From assembly GCA_021738385.1 (NCBI GenBank), contig JAIPCF010000023.1, forward strand, positions 1 to 34,264: a DNA stretch of 34,264 nucleotides. The letters are read 5' to 3'. The first letter of the stretch is position 1; every line of letters begins with the position of its first letter. This document shows positions 9,801 to 18,900 of the stretch, piece by piece. The translations under genes were made by a program, and so were the position numbers. The DNA is from Sulfuritalea sp. (GTDB lineage: Bacteria; Pseudomonadota; Gammaproteobacteria; Burkholderiales; Rhodocyclaceae). The notes beneath the pieces were generated by a model that had not been told where the DNA came from, did not search any database, and worked only from the letters and a program-made list of their open reading frames with translations.

Positions 9801-10155
9801 TCACCCCGCCGCCGCCGCCGAACACCTTGATGCTCCCGCCGCCACGCGTCTCAAGCAGATCGATCATGTACTTGAAGAACTCGACATGCCCCCCCTGATA
9901 CGACGATACGGCGATGCCCTGCGCGTCTTCCTGCAAGGCCGCATTGACGATCTCGTCCACCGAGCGGTTATGCCCGAGGTGAATCACTTCGACGCCGGAG
10001 GATTGCAGGATGCGCCGCATGATATTGATTGAGGCGTCATGGCCGTCGAACAACGAGGTGGCGGTGACAAAACGCACTTTATGCTTGGGCTTGTAGGGAA
10101 GCAGTTTGGCGGCGATGTTGGCAACTGAGTTGGCAACCGAGCTCAGATCGGTCAT
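6859..10155 (-). CDS. icmF: Fused isobutyryl-CoA mutase (B12-dependent) with G-protein chaperone
   Basis: Adenosylcobalamin-dependent carbon-skeleton mutase that interconverts isobutyryl-CoA and n-butyryl-CoA (or a related pair), with its own GTPase chaperone fused in. Length is 1098 residues, close to characterised IcmF. Order: B12-binding domain (about 25-160) with the cobalt-ligand motif DGHDAS (H39) and a glycine-rich [10 protein letters not shown]; MeaB-like G domain with Walker [10 protein letters not shown] (221-229), ETSGIGQ and NKFD; then the mutase barrel with [12 protein letters not shown] and [12 protein letters not shown]. The F in AGVF, rather than the tyrosine of methylmalonyl-CoA mutase, supports the IcmF assignment. 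The ATG at 10155 has GGAG eight bases upstream. It is divergent from the AraC regulator. Exact substrate (isobutyryl, isovaleryl or pivalyl) cannot be read from sequence. Confidence 0.95.
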   Translation of the reverse strand: MTDLSSVANSVANIAAKLLPYKPKHKVRFVTATSLFDGHDASINIMRRILQSSGVEVIHLGHNRSVDEIVNAALQEDAQGIAVSSYQGGHVEFFKYMIDLLETRGGGSIKVFGGGGGVIVPAEMQELHDYGVTHLYSVQDGQSMGLQGMINDMVARCDVDISKRAPQDIKALEVEDHSQKLRNLAQIITALENGAWPEKAKKALLDKAATVSPKPTLGITGTGGAGKSSLTDELIRRFRLDQDDSQKIAVISIDPSRKRTGGALLGDRIRMNAIQHPNIYMRSLATRDTGSEVSKALPDVIAACKVAGFDLIVVETSGIGQGDAAIVPLVDVSLYVMTPEFGAASQLEKIDMLDFADFVAINKFDRKGAEDALRDVRKQYQRNRERFTEKTEDMPVFGTMAARFNDDGVTALYQALAPRLAERGLKFGKNRLPVTNVKHSSAGRAIVPADRVRYLAEIADALRGYHRHTTEQALIARERQSLKTAKAIFDECKKNASDFEELIAWKDGQLTPHARKLLAMWPDMKKAYAGDEYVVKIRDKEIRTGLVFETLSGTKIRKVALPRFDDEGELLKFLMRENVPGSFPYTAGVFAFKRENEDPTRMFAGEGDAFRTNKRFLKVSEGMPAKRLSTAFDSVTLYGCDPDPRPDIYGKVGNSGVSIATLDDLKVLYSGFDLCDPATSVSMTINGPAPMILAMFLNAAIDQQIEKFHTQNGRDATEDEAEKIREWTLSSVRGTVQADILKEDQGQNTCIFSTEFALKMMGDIAEYFVHNQIRNFYSVSISGYHIAEAGANPISQLAFTLANGFTYVETYLARGMHIDDFAPNLSFFFSNGMDPEYSVIGRVARRIWAVAMKNRYGANERSQKLKYHIQTSGRSLHAQEMDFNDIRTTLQALIAIYDNCNSLHTNAYDEAITTPTEESVRRAMAIQLIINREWGVAKNENPNQGAFIMEELTDLVEEAVLKEFEAIASRGGVLGAMETGYQRGKIQEESMHYEHKKHDGSHPIIGVNTFLNPHGSGVASEIELARSTEDEKQSQLVRLKDFQTRNAGQSDACLAKLKQAVIDNRNVFEVMMKAVRHCSLGQISNALYDVGGQYRRSM

Positions 10156-10194
10156 GGCGACGACTCCGGATTAGGCGACAGTGTTTGCATCATA

Positions 10195-10213
10195 GGCAAT
10201 GCTTGTTATTGCC
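10195..10213. promoter_or_regulatory. Inverted repeat in the icmF / araC-type intergenic region
   Basis: GGCAAT (10195-10200) and ATTGCC (10208-10213) form a perfect inverted repeat with a 7-base spacer in the 100-bp region between the divergent icmF and AraC-type genes. It could bind the adjacent regulator or another dimeric factor. No cobalamin riboswitch signature is visible in this short leader. Confidence 0.35.
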
Positions 10214-10255
10214 GCCATGACACAAAACGACGAGAACTATGCATAATTTGCCAAT

Positions 10256-11323
10256 ATGCCAAGCTCGATGACTCATTCACGAAAGCTTTCCGGCAGTCCA
10301 TCAACCGTCGCCATAGGCTTCGTAACCGGGATATTGTCGGGAATTTCGCGTGCCGGCCTGGATGCGAACAGCCTGCTGGAACATGCAGAAATTGCCAGCC
10401 ATCTATTGAACGATCGTCACGCCCGGGTTCCGGTAGCGCGCTACGCCACGCTCTACCGCCTGATCAACGAAAGCCTCGACGACGAAGGATTTGCGCTGTT
10501 TTCGCGCCCGCTGCGGCGCGGCAGTTTCGAGTTTCTCTGTCGTGCCGCACTCTCCGCCGCGACGCTGGAGCAGGCGCTGGAGCGCATCGCCCGGTTTTTG
10601 CATATCGTGCTCGACGATCTGGATGTGGAAATCCGGCACAGCGGGCGTGCGGCCGTCATCGTCATCAGCGAGGAACAGGCCCTGCCGGTCGGCGCTGCGG
10701 GACGCGTTTTTGCCTATGAATGGCTGTTGCGCATGATTCACGGACTCGCGGCCTGGTTGGTCGCGCACCCCTTGCCGCTCGACGAAGTGTCTTTTCCCTA
10801 TCCGCCGCCGTTGCATTCCGCCGATTACGAACTGGTCTTCGCGCCGCGCCATACCTTCGATGCGCCGCATCTCGAAGCACGCTTCCCCGGCGAATGGCTG
10901 GCGCTACCGGTGCGCCGCGACGAGGCCGCGCTGCGCGCCTTTCTTGTGGATGCTCCGGCCAGCATCACCACTCTCTATCGACGTGACCGGGCGCTCAGCC
11001 TGCGCGTGCGCGAACACTTGCGCGCCGCACTGCCCGAGCATCTTGGTTTGCCAGCCGTCGCCCGCCGCCTGTTTGTCTCGCCGCGCACCCTGCATCGACG
11101 ACTGGAAGACGAAGGCACCAGCTTTCGCGCCATCAAGGACGCACTGAGGCGAGAACTTGCCACGGAATGGCTGAGCAAAACCACGCGCCCGCTGGGGCGC
11201 ATTGGCGCGGATCTCGGATTTGCCGATGCGGCGGCTTTCTACCGCGCTTTCAGCGGCTGGACCGGCAGTGGTCCGCGTGAGTACCGAAAGCGCTTCAGTC
11301 AGCAAGCGGCACAACCAGGATAG
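10256..11323 (+). CDS. AraC family regulator with arabinose-binding-like N-terminal domain
   Basis: A 355-residue transcription factor. Residues about 18-215 fit the Arabinose_bd-like ligand domain common in lipid and catabolic regulators of the OruR/ArgR-like AraC group. The C-terminal AraC domain (about 240-345) carries two helix-turn-helix units: LGLPAVARRLFVSPRTLHRR and LGRIGADLGFADAAAFYRAF, ending with the usual WTGSGPREYRKRF. The ATG at 10256 lacks a clear ribosome site; ATG at 10268 is an alternative. Its divergence from icmF over 100 bp with an inverted repeat suggests that it controls icmF, but this is inference from position. The ligand is unknown. Confidence 0.88.
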   Translation: MPSSMTHSRKLSGSPSTVAIGFVTGILSGISRAGLDANSLLEHAEIASHLLNDRHARVPVARYATLYRLINESLDDEGFALFSRPLRRGSFEFLCRAALSAATLEQALERIARFLHIVLDDLDVEIRHSGRAAVIVISEEQALPVGAAGRVFAYEWLLRMIHGLAAWLVAHPLPLDEVSFPYPPPLHSADYELVFAPRHTFDAPHLEARFPGEWLALPVRRDEAALRAFLVDAPASITTLYRRDRALSLRVREHLRAALPEHLGLPAVARRLFVSPRTLHRRLEDEGTSFRAIKDALRRELATEWLSKTTRPLGRIGADLGFADAAAFYRAFSGWTGSGPREYRKRFSQQAAQPG

Positions 11324-11405
11324 GGCCGCAAGCGCTACAAAACTTCTACAGCATTATTTCTGCACAATGTTAGGATAATTTTTTGTCCAGCGACACCACC
11401 ACATT

Positions 11406-11837
11406 GTGAGCACTCCAAGCAACAGCCAGGGACGAGAAAACTTCGAGATCGGCATTGCCGAAATCGACTTGCAGCATCGCCAGATCAACGATCTTCTGCA
11501 ACGCTTGAAGCATTCGGCCGACAAGCAATACGCCTACGCAGCCTCCACCATTCTTGGCGAACTGGTCATGCAGACCCGGATTCATTTTGCGGTGGAAGAG
11601 AGCCTGATGCGACTGCTTTCCTTTCCCGATACAGACGCCCATGTTGCAGAGCATCGCCATTTAATGGAAAAGCTCGAAAAATTCAAACAGCGCGCACAGG
11701 ATTTTGACGTTGCGGACGGACTGTCGGATTTCATCCAGACTTGGCTGCTCGGCCATCTCGACAACTACGATCGAAAGTTTGTTGCGCATTTCATCAGCAG
11801 GGGCATCGATCCCCTGGCGGCGCCTAAGTCGGATTGA
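11406..11837 (+). CDS. Bacteriohemerythrin
   Basis: Di-iron oxygen-binding protein of 143 residues. All seven iron ligands of the bacterial family are present: H24 (DLQHRQI), H60 and E64 (HFAVEES), H79 and H83 (HVAEHRHLM), H117 and D122 (GHLDNYD). It is a single four-helix domain without signal peptide or fused signalling module, so it is probably a cytoplasmic oxygen carrier, buffer or sensor. The GTG at 11406 is weakly supported, with no good ribosome site; GATAAT at 11374-11379 may be a -10 box, leaving a leader of about 20-25 bases. It sits between the AraC regulator and the ChaN-type lipoprotein gene (79 bp downstream). Confidence 0.93.
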   Translation: MSTPSNSQGRENFEIGIAEIDLQHRQINDLLQRLKHSADKQYAYAASTILGELVMQTRIHFAVEESLMRLLSFPDTDAHVAEHRHLMEKLEKFKQRAQDFDVADGLSDFIQTWLLGHLDNYDRKFVAHFISRGIDPLAAPKSD

Positions 11838-11915
11838 ATCGGCGACAAGCACCTGTACTTCAATTGCCTTTTCCCTTTGATCATCAAAAGCCAACCGGGA
11901 TGAACGGCTGCTCAC

Positions 11916-12845
11916 GTGATTCCTGAATTCAACGCCCTGCTGCGTCTGCTGATCGCCGGTCTGTCACTGTTCCTGACTGGGTGTGCAACAGGCACTGGCG
12001 AAACGTGGCAAGACATCCACCATCCGCTCAGCGGACGGCTATGGGATGTCGCTGCGCAGAGCTTCATCGATGAAAACGAACTTCATCGGCGAGCGAGGCC
12101 GGCCGAAGTGCTATTGCTTGGCGAAACTCATGACAATCCCGAACACCACCGCCTGCAACTCGAAGTTCTGCAAGTCCACGTCGCCTCCGGCGCAAAGCCC
12201 GCATTGCTGATGGAGCAACTCAATATCGACCAGCAAGGCGCGATCGACGCTGCACTGCGTGACGAAAAAAGTCTTGCGCCGTTGATGCCGGGCTGGATAT
12301 GGAAGCACTATGAGCCGCTGATTGCTTTTGCCAAAAGAACCGGGATTTCGCTGCGCGCTGCCAATTTGCAGCGCAGTGCGATACACCCGATAGTGCGCAC
12401 AGGCTTTTCAACCCTGGCCGCCGGTGAAACCCGGCGCCTCGCGCTGGAGGCCGTTTGGAACGACAACCTGCAAAAATATATGTCGCAACTGATCGAAGAG
12501 TCGCATTGTGGCCAGATCACGCCACAACTACGTGATGGTCTGGTTCGTGCGCAACGCGTGCGTGATGCGACGATGGCTGATTCAGTGTTGGGCAAAATAG
12601 AAGAAGGGGTCGTCTTCATCCTCGGTCGCGGACATGCGCGTCGCGACATCGGCGTTCCCCGTTACCTGGAAGCCCGCCGTCCAGGAACCCGGGTGTTATC
12701 AATTGGCTTCATCGAAGTCAATGACAAAGATTTGCTGCCGATGAACTACGAGAATGATTCCGTTGGCGGCATCGCGCCCTACGACATTATCTGGTTCACC
12801 TCGCGTACCGACCGCGACGACCCTTGCGCGACTTTCGGCAAATGA
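11916..12845 (+). CDS. ChaN family haem-binding-type lipoprotein
   Basis: A 309-residue lipoprotein. The signal peptide LLRLLIAGLSLFLTGCA ends in a lipobox with C23, so it should be lipidated and membrane anchored. The mature part fits the ChaN / haem-binding uptake family: VLLLGETHDNPEHHRLQ near residue 66 and a C-terminal GVVFILGRGHARRDIGVP. Related proteins (Campylobacter ChaN) bind haem, and family members are often involved in iron uptake; no TonB-type receptor lies nearby to support this. The C-terminal PYDIIWFTSRTDRDDPC is typical of proteobacterial members. The GTG at 11916 is the start that includes the full signal peptide. Function in this organism is inferred from the family only. 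Confidence 0.88.
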   Translation: MIPEFNALLRLLIAGLSLFLTGCATGTGETWQDIHHPLSGRLWDVAAQSFIDENELHRRARPAEVLLLGETHDNPEHHRLQLEVLQVHVASGAKPALLMEQLNIDQQGAIDAALRDEKSLAPLMPGWIWKHYEPLIAFAKRTGISLRAANLQRSAIHPIVRTGFSTLAAGETRRLALEAVWNDNLQKYMSQLIEESHCGQITPQLRDGLVRAQRVRDATMADSVLGKIEEGVVFILGRGHARRDIGVPRYLEARRPGTRVLSIGFIEVNDKDLLPMNYENDSVGGIAPYDIIWFTSRTDRDDPCATFGK

Positions 12846-12878
12846 ATTCGCGCCGTTTGGCCTGAACTGAAGTCCGCG

Positions 12879-13139
12879 TCAATGCTCTGACGATGATGTC
12901 GCGGATGGCAATTTCGGCAGCAACCAGACGATCAGCAACGGAATCACCGGAAGCGAAAGGGCAAACAGCAGCCAGAGTGCCCGCGACCGCCCTTTTCGCC
13001 TTGCAATTATCGCTGTGGGAACTGCCGTCACCAGCGCCATGACGGTAATCAGCATCGCGCTGAAAACCAGAGACTCGATGGTGGCCGCGTCGTAGCCCAA
13101 TTGCTGCAGCAGCGCCGTGATTTGCGGATCAAGCTTCAC
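12879..13139 (-). CDS. Small membrane protein of unknown function
   Basis: An 86-residue protein starting at a GTG (13139-13137) preceded by AGGAG. Two hydrophobic segments, about 22-45 and 54-74, flank a basic loop ARRKGRSR, suggesting an inner-membrane hairpin. A short soluble N-terminus (KLDPQITALLQQLGYD) precedes them. I do not recognise the family; phospholipase D-nuclease N-terminal-like small proteins have a comparable layout, but this is not a match. It lies 77 bp downstream of the EF-G-like gene in the same direction and may be co-transcribed. Confidence 0.6.
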   Translation of the reverse strand: MKLDPQITALLQQLGYDAATIESLVFSAMLITVMALVTAVPTAIIARRKGRSRALWLLFALSLPVIPLLIVWLLPKLPSATSSSEH

Positions 13140-13216
13140 ATGGCACTCCTGAGTGAACGTCGCCGATTAACCGGCTTGCTCCCAATCGAGAATAGCGGCT
13201 GGTGAAGGCCGACTGA

Positions 13217-15268
13217 TCATTCATCGTCATCCTTGAGCAGGAAACTGGCGGCGAGTTTTTGCTGGACTTGCGGCGGCACTTGCGCATGGCGCGCGAACTC
13301 GATGTTGTAGGAGCCCTGCCCACCGGTCATCGACTTCAGACGCGAGGCATAGTCGGTGATTTCCGCCAGCGGCACTTCACCGGTGATTGCGGCAGTGCCA
13401 CCAGAGCGTGGACTGGTGCCGGTGATATGACCACGCCGGCTCGACAAGTCTCCGGTGAGATCGCCAATCGCCGTTTCGGGCGTCAGAATCTCGATACTGA
13501 CGATGGGCTCAAGCACGATGGGGTTGGCCGCACGAATGGCCTCCACCGTTGCTTTGCGACCGGCGGTAACAAAAGCGACCTCCTTGCCGTCGACCGGATG
13601 CGTCTTGCCGTCGTAGACGATGACGCGCAGGTCTTCGACCGGGAAGCCGGCCGTGACTCCACCTTCCAGCGCCTGGCGGACACCCTTCTCGACAGCCGGC
13701 ATGAATACGCCAGGAATGACACCGCCTTTTACCTGGTCAACGAATTCGAAACCGGCGCCGCGTGCGAGCGGCTCGATCCTCAGATACACCTCGCCGAACT
13801 GCCCGGCACCGCCGGACTGTTTCTTGTGGCGGCAATGACCGTCGGCATTCGCCGTGATGGTTTCGCGATAGGGGATCAGCGGCGGTCGGGTATCGAGCTC
13901 GAGTTTGAACTGGCTCGCCATCTTTTCCAGCTTGTAGCGCAGATGCATTTCTCCCAGACCACGAATCACGGTCTCGTGGGTGGTCGGGTGGCGTTCCACC
14001 TCAAAGCAAGGGTCTTCGAGTTCAAGCTTGTGCAAGATATCGAACAGGCGCTGTTCGTCGCCCTTGCGTTTGGTCTCGACGGCCAGACCCTGCATCGGCC
14101 GGGGAAATTCCAGCGGACGTAGATGAATGTGGTCCTCGTCGTGAGAATCATGCAACACCGCGTCGAATTCAATCTCTTCGACCTTGGCCACGGCGCCAAT
14201 ATCTCCCGGCACCAACTCGTCGACCTCGGCATAATCCTTGCCCTGTATTTGATACAGGTGCGCGACCTTGAACGGTCGCTTGCCATCGCCGACAAACAGT
14301 TGGCTGTCCTTGCGCACTGTTCCCTGATGCACCCGGAAAATTCCCACCTTGCCCATGTAGGGATCGGAAATGATCTTGAAAACGTGGGCGAGAACGTGTT
14401 GTGCCGGATCAGGTTCGGCATGGAACGGTGCCGCGCTCTGACCGGGTTCGCCACGATAGAAGGGGGGTGGGTTGCTTTCAGTGGGATTTGGCGCCAGCGA
14501 TGCCAGAACGTGCAGTAGTTCCCGAACGCCGGCACCGGTACGAGCCGATACAAAAAGGATGGGGATCAGATGGCCTTCACGCAAGGCCTTCTCAAACGGC
14601 GCATGCAGTTCCTTGACATCCGGATCCTTGCCTTCCTCCAGGTAGCGAGCCAGCAGGGACTCATCCTCTTCCACCAACTGGTCGATCAGTTCGCGATGGG
14701 CGTGGGCAATCGAATCGAAGTCCGCTTCGCCGTCATCGTGTTCCAGCACTTCGACCACATCTTGACGATCATGGGACGGCAAATCCAGCAACAGGCATTG
14801 TTTGCCGAAACGCTCGCGAATCTCGCCCACCAAACCGGGCAGATCAACATTGTCGGCATCGATCTTGTTGATCACTATCATGCGCGCCAAACCACGCTCC
14901 CGCGCCGCGTTCATCATGCGTTCTGTCACCAGCTCAATACCGGTCTGGGCGTTGATCACCACCAGCGCCGTATCGACACCGGCCAGCGCCGCAGTGGCCT
15001 GGCCGGAAAAGTCGGGATAGCCGGGGGTGTCTATGAGATGGACATGGACGCCCTCCCAGGCAAAATTCACCAGGGCGGCATTGAGCGAATGGCCGGCCAG
15101 TTTCTCCTGCGGATCGAAATCGCAGACCGTGTTGCCTTTTTCCACGGTGCCTTTGGCGGCAATCGCTCCAGCCTCAAGCAGCAAGGCCTCCGCCAGCGTG
15201 GTCTTGCCCACGCTGCCGTGCCCGACAAGGGCGATTGCTCGAATTGATTCGGTTGTATATGCGGGCAT
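13217..15268 (-). CDS. Elongation factor G-like GTPase (non-canonical paralogue)
   Basis: A 683-residue translational GTPase of the EF-G-like (FusA2-type) group. G1 is GHGSVGKT (16-23), where true EF-G has AHIDAGKT; G3 is DTPG (80-83) and G4 NKID (134-137). The switch I region reads TVEKGNTVCDFDPQE and lacks the RGITI motif of translocases. Domains II to V follow, including GGAGQFGEVYLRIEP (domain IV) and the C-terminal domain V stretch RSGGTAAITGEVPL. Such proteins are widespread beside a canonical fusA; ribosome translocation is unlikely and their role is poorly defined. GGAAG precedes the ATG. It follows the DUF454 gene by 40 bp on the same strand, suggesting an operon. Confidence 0.92.
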   Translation of the reverse strand: MPAYTTESIRAIALVGHGSVGKTTLAEALLLEAGAIAAKGTVEKGNTVCDFDPQEKLAGHSLNAALVNFAWEGVHVHLIDTPGYPDFSGQATAALAGVDTALVVINAQTGIELVTERMMNAARERGLARMIVINKIDADNVDLPGLVGEIRERFGKQCLLLDLPSHDRQDVVEVLEHDDGEADFDSIAHAHRELIDQLVEEDESLLARYLEEGKDPDVKELHAPFEKALREGHLIPILFVSARTGAGVRELLHVLASLAPNPTESNPPPFYRGEPGQSAAPFHAEPDPAQHVLAHVFKIISDPYMGKVGIFRVHQGTVRKDSQLFVGDGKRPFKVAHLYQIQGKDYAEVDELVPGDIGAVAKVEEIEFDAVLHDSHDEDHIHLRPLEFPRPMQGLAVETKRKGDEQRLFDILHKLELEDPCFEVERHPTTHETVIRGLGEMHLRYKLEKMASQFKLELDTRPPLIPYRETITANADGHCRHKKQSGGAGQFGEVYLRIEPLARGAGFEFVDQVKGGVIPGVFMPAVEKGVRQALEGGVTAGFPVEDLRVIVYDGKTHPVDGKEVAFVTAGRKATVEAIRAANPIVLEPIVSIEILTPETAIGDLTGDLSSRRGHITGTSPRSGGTAAITGEVPLAEITDYASRLKSMTGGQGSYNIEFARHAQVPPQVQQKLAASFLLKDDDE

Positions 15269-15308
15269 GATGCAAACTTCCTTTTGTCTAATTGTCTTGA
15301 CGCAAATT

Positions 15309-15764
15309 TTAACTCGCCGTGTCCCTTTGATCCTCTAACACAGGCCGATCTCGAGAGGGAATTCGCCAGAGCCAGAACGACGTCGTTATTCCGACAAACG
15401 CCAGCAGAACCTGTATCCAGGGCTGGGCTGAGAACGTCCAGATGGACAGGCTGATGGTCAGGCACATCAGGGTAATGGCGACGATCTTGATCCGAAAAGG
15501 AATGCTGTGGTGTGTTCTCCACTCAACAATCAGCGGACCGAAGGTCGGGTTCCCCGTCAGCCAGCGATAGAAGGGTTCCGAGGCCCGCGCGTAGCAGGCG
15601 GCCGCCAACAGCACAAAGGGTGTTGTCGGCAGGCCCGGCAGAAAAATCCCGATGACACCCAGTACAAGTGCAACGCTGCCGATGGTCCATAGCAGCATCC
15701 GCACCAGCAGGGAAGGATGGAGTTCGGACTCGAAAGTGTCTTCGGCGGGTTGGTCTTGGTTCAT
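15309..15764 (-). CDS. DUF454 (YbaN-like) inner membrane protein
   Basis: A 151-residue membrane protein. The signature LGVIGIFLPGLPTTPFVLLA, followed by ACYARASEPFYRWL, is characteristic of DUF454/YbaN. Hydrophobic segments lie at about 24-60 (two adjacent helices) and 92-135. The N-terminus is acidic and cytoplasmic-looking. Molecular function is not known for the family. No strong ribosome site is seen before the ATG at 15764. It is upstream of, and probably transcribed with, the EF-G-like gene, and it is divergent from the GGDEF/EAL gene across 218 bp. Confidence 0.88.
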   Translation of the reverse strand: MNQDQPAEDTFESELHPSLLVRMLLWTIGSVALVLGVIGIFLPGLPTTPFVLLAAACYARASEPFYRWLTGNPTFGPLIVEWRTHHSIPFRIKIVAITLMCLTISLSIWTFSAQPWIQVLLAFVGITTSFWLWRIPSRDRPVLEDQRDTAS

Positions 15765-15912
15765 ATCAGGGTCATCTCACTTCAGCTTCCGCACTTTGCC
15801 AGAATGGGCGACTATTTGCATTGATCTGCAGGCAGACAAGCCTCGGAATGTAACGCCCCGCAGCCGCCCATGAGAAACGCTCGACCACTGGACGGAAACG
15901 GGTGCGCGAAGT

Positions 15913-15982
15913 TTGCCGATTGCAATATTCCAGAACATAATGAACTTGGTGTTTTCAGGGACCCCCTCGGGGGCATTGCACT
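15913..15982 (+). promoter_or_regulatory. Candidate promoter and hairpin leader of the GGDEF/EAL gene
   Basis: TTGCCG (15913-15918) and CATAAT (15936-15941) are separated by 17 bp and fit a sigma-70 promoter. In the short leader, CCCCC (15962-15966) can pair with GGGGG (15969-15973). The G-run is also the only ribosome-site-like sequence, nine bases before the ATG, so the hairpin might limit translation. No c-di-GMP riboswitch consensus was found. Confidence 0.4.
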
Positions 15983-18900
15983 ATGCGTGTGTGGACAGGC
16001 AACGGATCTGGATCATGGGCGGGAATTGTCGCCGGTCTGCTGCTGATTGCCTTCACGACAAGCTGTCCAGCCGCTTCGCCTTCCGGCACCGAAATTAATC
16101 GCGGGACGCCCCTGACCGTAGTCTCGGACGACAACTATCCGCCCTACGTTTTTCGCGATTCGAACGGGGTCCTCAACGGCTATCTGGTCGATCTCTGGAA
16201 GCTGTGGGAGACAAAGACCGGAGTGCGAGCTGACCTGGTCGCCACCGACTGGCAAACCGCACTGCAAAGCATGGCAGCCGGTCGGGCAGATGTCATCGAC
16301 ACCATCTTTCGTACCGAACAGCGCGAGAAGACGCTCGACTTCACGGCACCTTACGAGCAGATTCACGTATCCATATACAGCCACGCCGGTATCGGCGGCA
16401 TTACCAATCTGAACACCCTCCACGGATTTTCAGTCGGCGTAAAGGCAGGAGATGCCTGCATCGACACACTCCGACAATCCGGCATCGAGTCCTTGCATGA
16501 GTTCTCCAGCTACGAAGCGCTGGTTCTGGCGGCAGTTGCAGGACAGATCAAAGTGTTCTGCCTTGATGAGCCGCCGGCCAACTACCTGCTGTATCGGAAC
16601 CAGGCCGAAAGAGATTTCAACAAGGCGTTCAGACTCTATACCGGTGAATTTCATCGCGCGGTAAAAAAGGGGGATGCAGCAACCCTGGCATTGCTCAACC
16701 GGGGCTTTTCTGCGATCACCGAATCCGAGCGACAGGCACTGCACGACAAATGGATGGGCAGCCGTCTGGAATCCTCTCCCTACGTCCGCTATCTCGGCTA
16801 TGCCCTGCTGGCGACCGCATTACTCGGAATTCTGCTCGCACTTTGGGGCATGACCTTGCGCCGCATGGTACGGCAGCGCGCCTCGGAACTGGCGATGGAA
16901 CATGCGCGCCTGCGAGCCCTGCTCGAAACCATTCCCGATCTGGTCTGGTTGAAGGATATGGATGGCGTGTATCTATTCTGCAATTCGGAATTCGAGAAAC
17001 TCTACGGCGCAAAAGAAGAAAACATTGTCGGCAAGACAGACTACGACTTCGTTGACCGACAGCAAGCCGATTCTTTTCGCCATCACGACAAGATGGCTGT
17101 CGAGGCCGGCAAGCCCACCAGCAACGAAGAATGGCTGACGTTTTCCGCCGATGGCCGACACGTTCTGGTTGAAACCACCAAGACGCCCATGCGTGATTCC
17201 CGGGGCAAGCTCATCGGAGTTCTCGGTGTCGCCCGCGATATCACCCAGCGCGCACAGGCAGAGCAGGCGGTGCGTGAAAGTGAAGGACTGCTGCGCTCAT
17301 TCTACGAACTGGACCTGGTCGGTCTGGCCATTACCGCGCCGGACAAAGGCTGGCTTCGGGTCAATCAGTACCTGTGCAACATGCTCGAATATTCGGAACA
17401 GGAACTGCGCCGGATGTCCTGGGCACAACTGACCTACCCCGAAGATCTGGCCGCAGACGAAGCTCAGTTCGCACGTCTGCTCGCCAATGAAACGGAAGGC
17501 TACGAGCTGGAAAAGCGCTTTCTGTCTCGCAGCGGAAATGTCATCCCGACGCGATTGGTGGTGCGCTGCGTCCGCAAAACAGATGGCTCGGTCGATTATG
17601 TGACCGCGATGGTGGAGGATGTTACGGAGCGCAAGCGGGCGGAAAGCGAGCTACGTGCCAGCGAGGAGCGCTATCGCGTCGCATTTCGCACCAGCCCGGA
17701 TGTGATCAATATCAATCGCGTATCCGACGGCGTATATCTGGACGTCAACGAAGGCTTTGAGCGTACCACCGGCTGGAGTCGCGAAGAGGCCCTCAACATC
17801 AGCTCTCTGAGGCTGGATATCTGGGCCGATCCGGCGGATCGACAGCACATGATCGAGGTGCTCAATCGCGATGGTTTCTGCGAAAACCTGCAGTTTCGCT
17901 TTCGCCGGAAAGACGGAAGCCTGCTCACCGGTCTGATGTCGGTACATCCAATCAGATGGGACGGAGTTGATTGCGTTCTCTCCGTTACCCGCGACATCAC
18001 CGAGCGCATTCGCATCGAGGATGCACTGCGGCAAAAAGAGCAATATCAACGAGCGCTACTAGACAATTTTCCGTTTGCCGTCTGGCTCAAGGATACCGAG
18101 AGTCGCTTTCTCTCGGTCAATAGAGAGTTCGCTCGCATGTTCGGCGAGCGCAGCCCCGATGAATTCAGCGGATGCAGTGACGCTGACATTGTTTCGGCGG
18201 ACATCGCCGAGCGGCATCAGGCGACTGACCGCATGGTGCAAAACTCACGACAGAAAATGAGCGTAGAAGAGGAGTTACAGGTCCGGGACCACCGCAAGTG
18301 GTTTGAAACCTACAAGGCGCCCGTGATTGACGACAATGGAGAACTGCTCGGCACAGTCGGCTTCTCGCGTGACATCAGTGAGCGCAAAGCAGCGGAAGAT
18401 GAAATCCGGCGCCTGGCGTTTTACGACTCGCTGACGCACCTGCCCAACCGACGACTCTTGCTTGATCGCCTGCAGCAGGCGCTGGCGTCATGCACGCGCA
18501 GCGGCAAGGAGCTTGCAGTACTGTTCATCGATCTCGACAACTTCAAGACGCTGAACGACACGCTCGGTCATGACATCGGCGACCTGCTGCTGAAACAGGT
18601 TGCCGAGCGCCTCGCATCCAGCGTTCGCGAAGGCGACACGGTGGCCCGACTCGGTGGTGACGAGTTTGTTATTGTCCTTGAGGACCTGAGCGACACGGTT
18701 TATGAAGCCGCGACCCAGGCCGAGGTCGTCGGCGAAAAAATTCTTGCGTCGCTGAATCAGCCCTACGAGTTGGACGGACATCACTGCCTGAGCTCACCCA
18801 GTATTGGTATCGCCCTGCTCACAGGCAATGAGACAACCATCGACGACCTGATGAAGCGGGCTGACGTCGCCATGTATCAGGCCAAGGACGCCGGCCGCAA

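Noticed and set aside
7444-10032. 862-codon open frame antisense to icmF
   Set aside because: Low-complexity composition typical of the complement of GC3-biased genes; the opposite strand encodes a full IcmF with all motifs.
10156-10255. Cobalamin riboswitch upstream of icmF
   Set aside because: Only 100 bp and no B12-box-like sequence; too short for the aptamer.
15765-15982. c-di-GMP riboswitch before the GGDEF/EAL gene
   Set aside because: No match to the conserved GEMM core could be seen.
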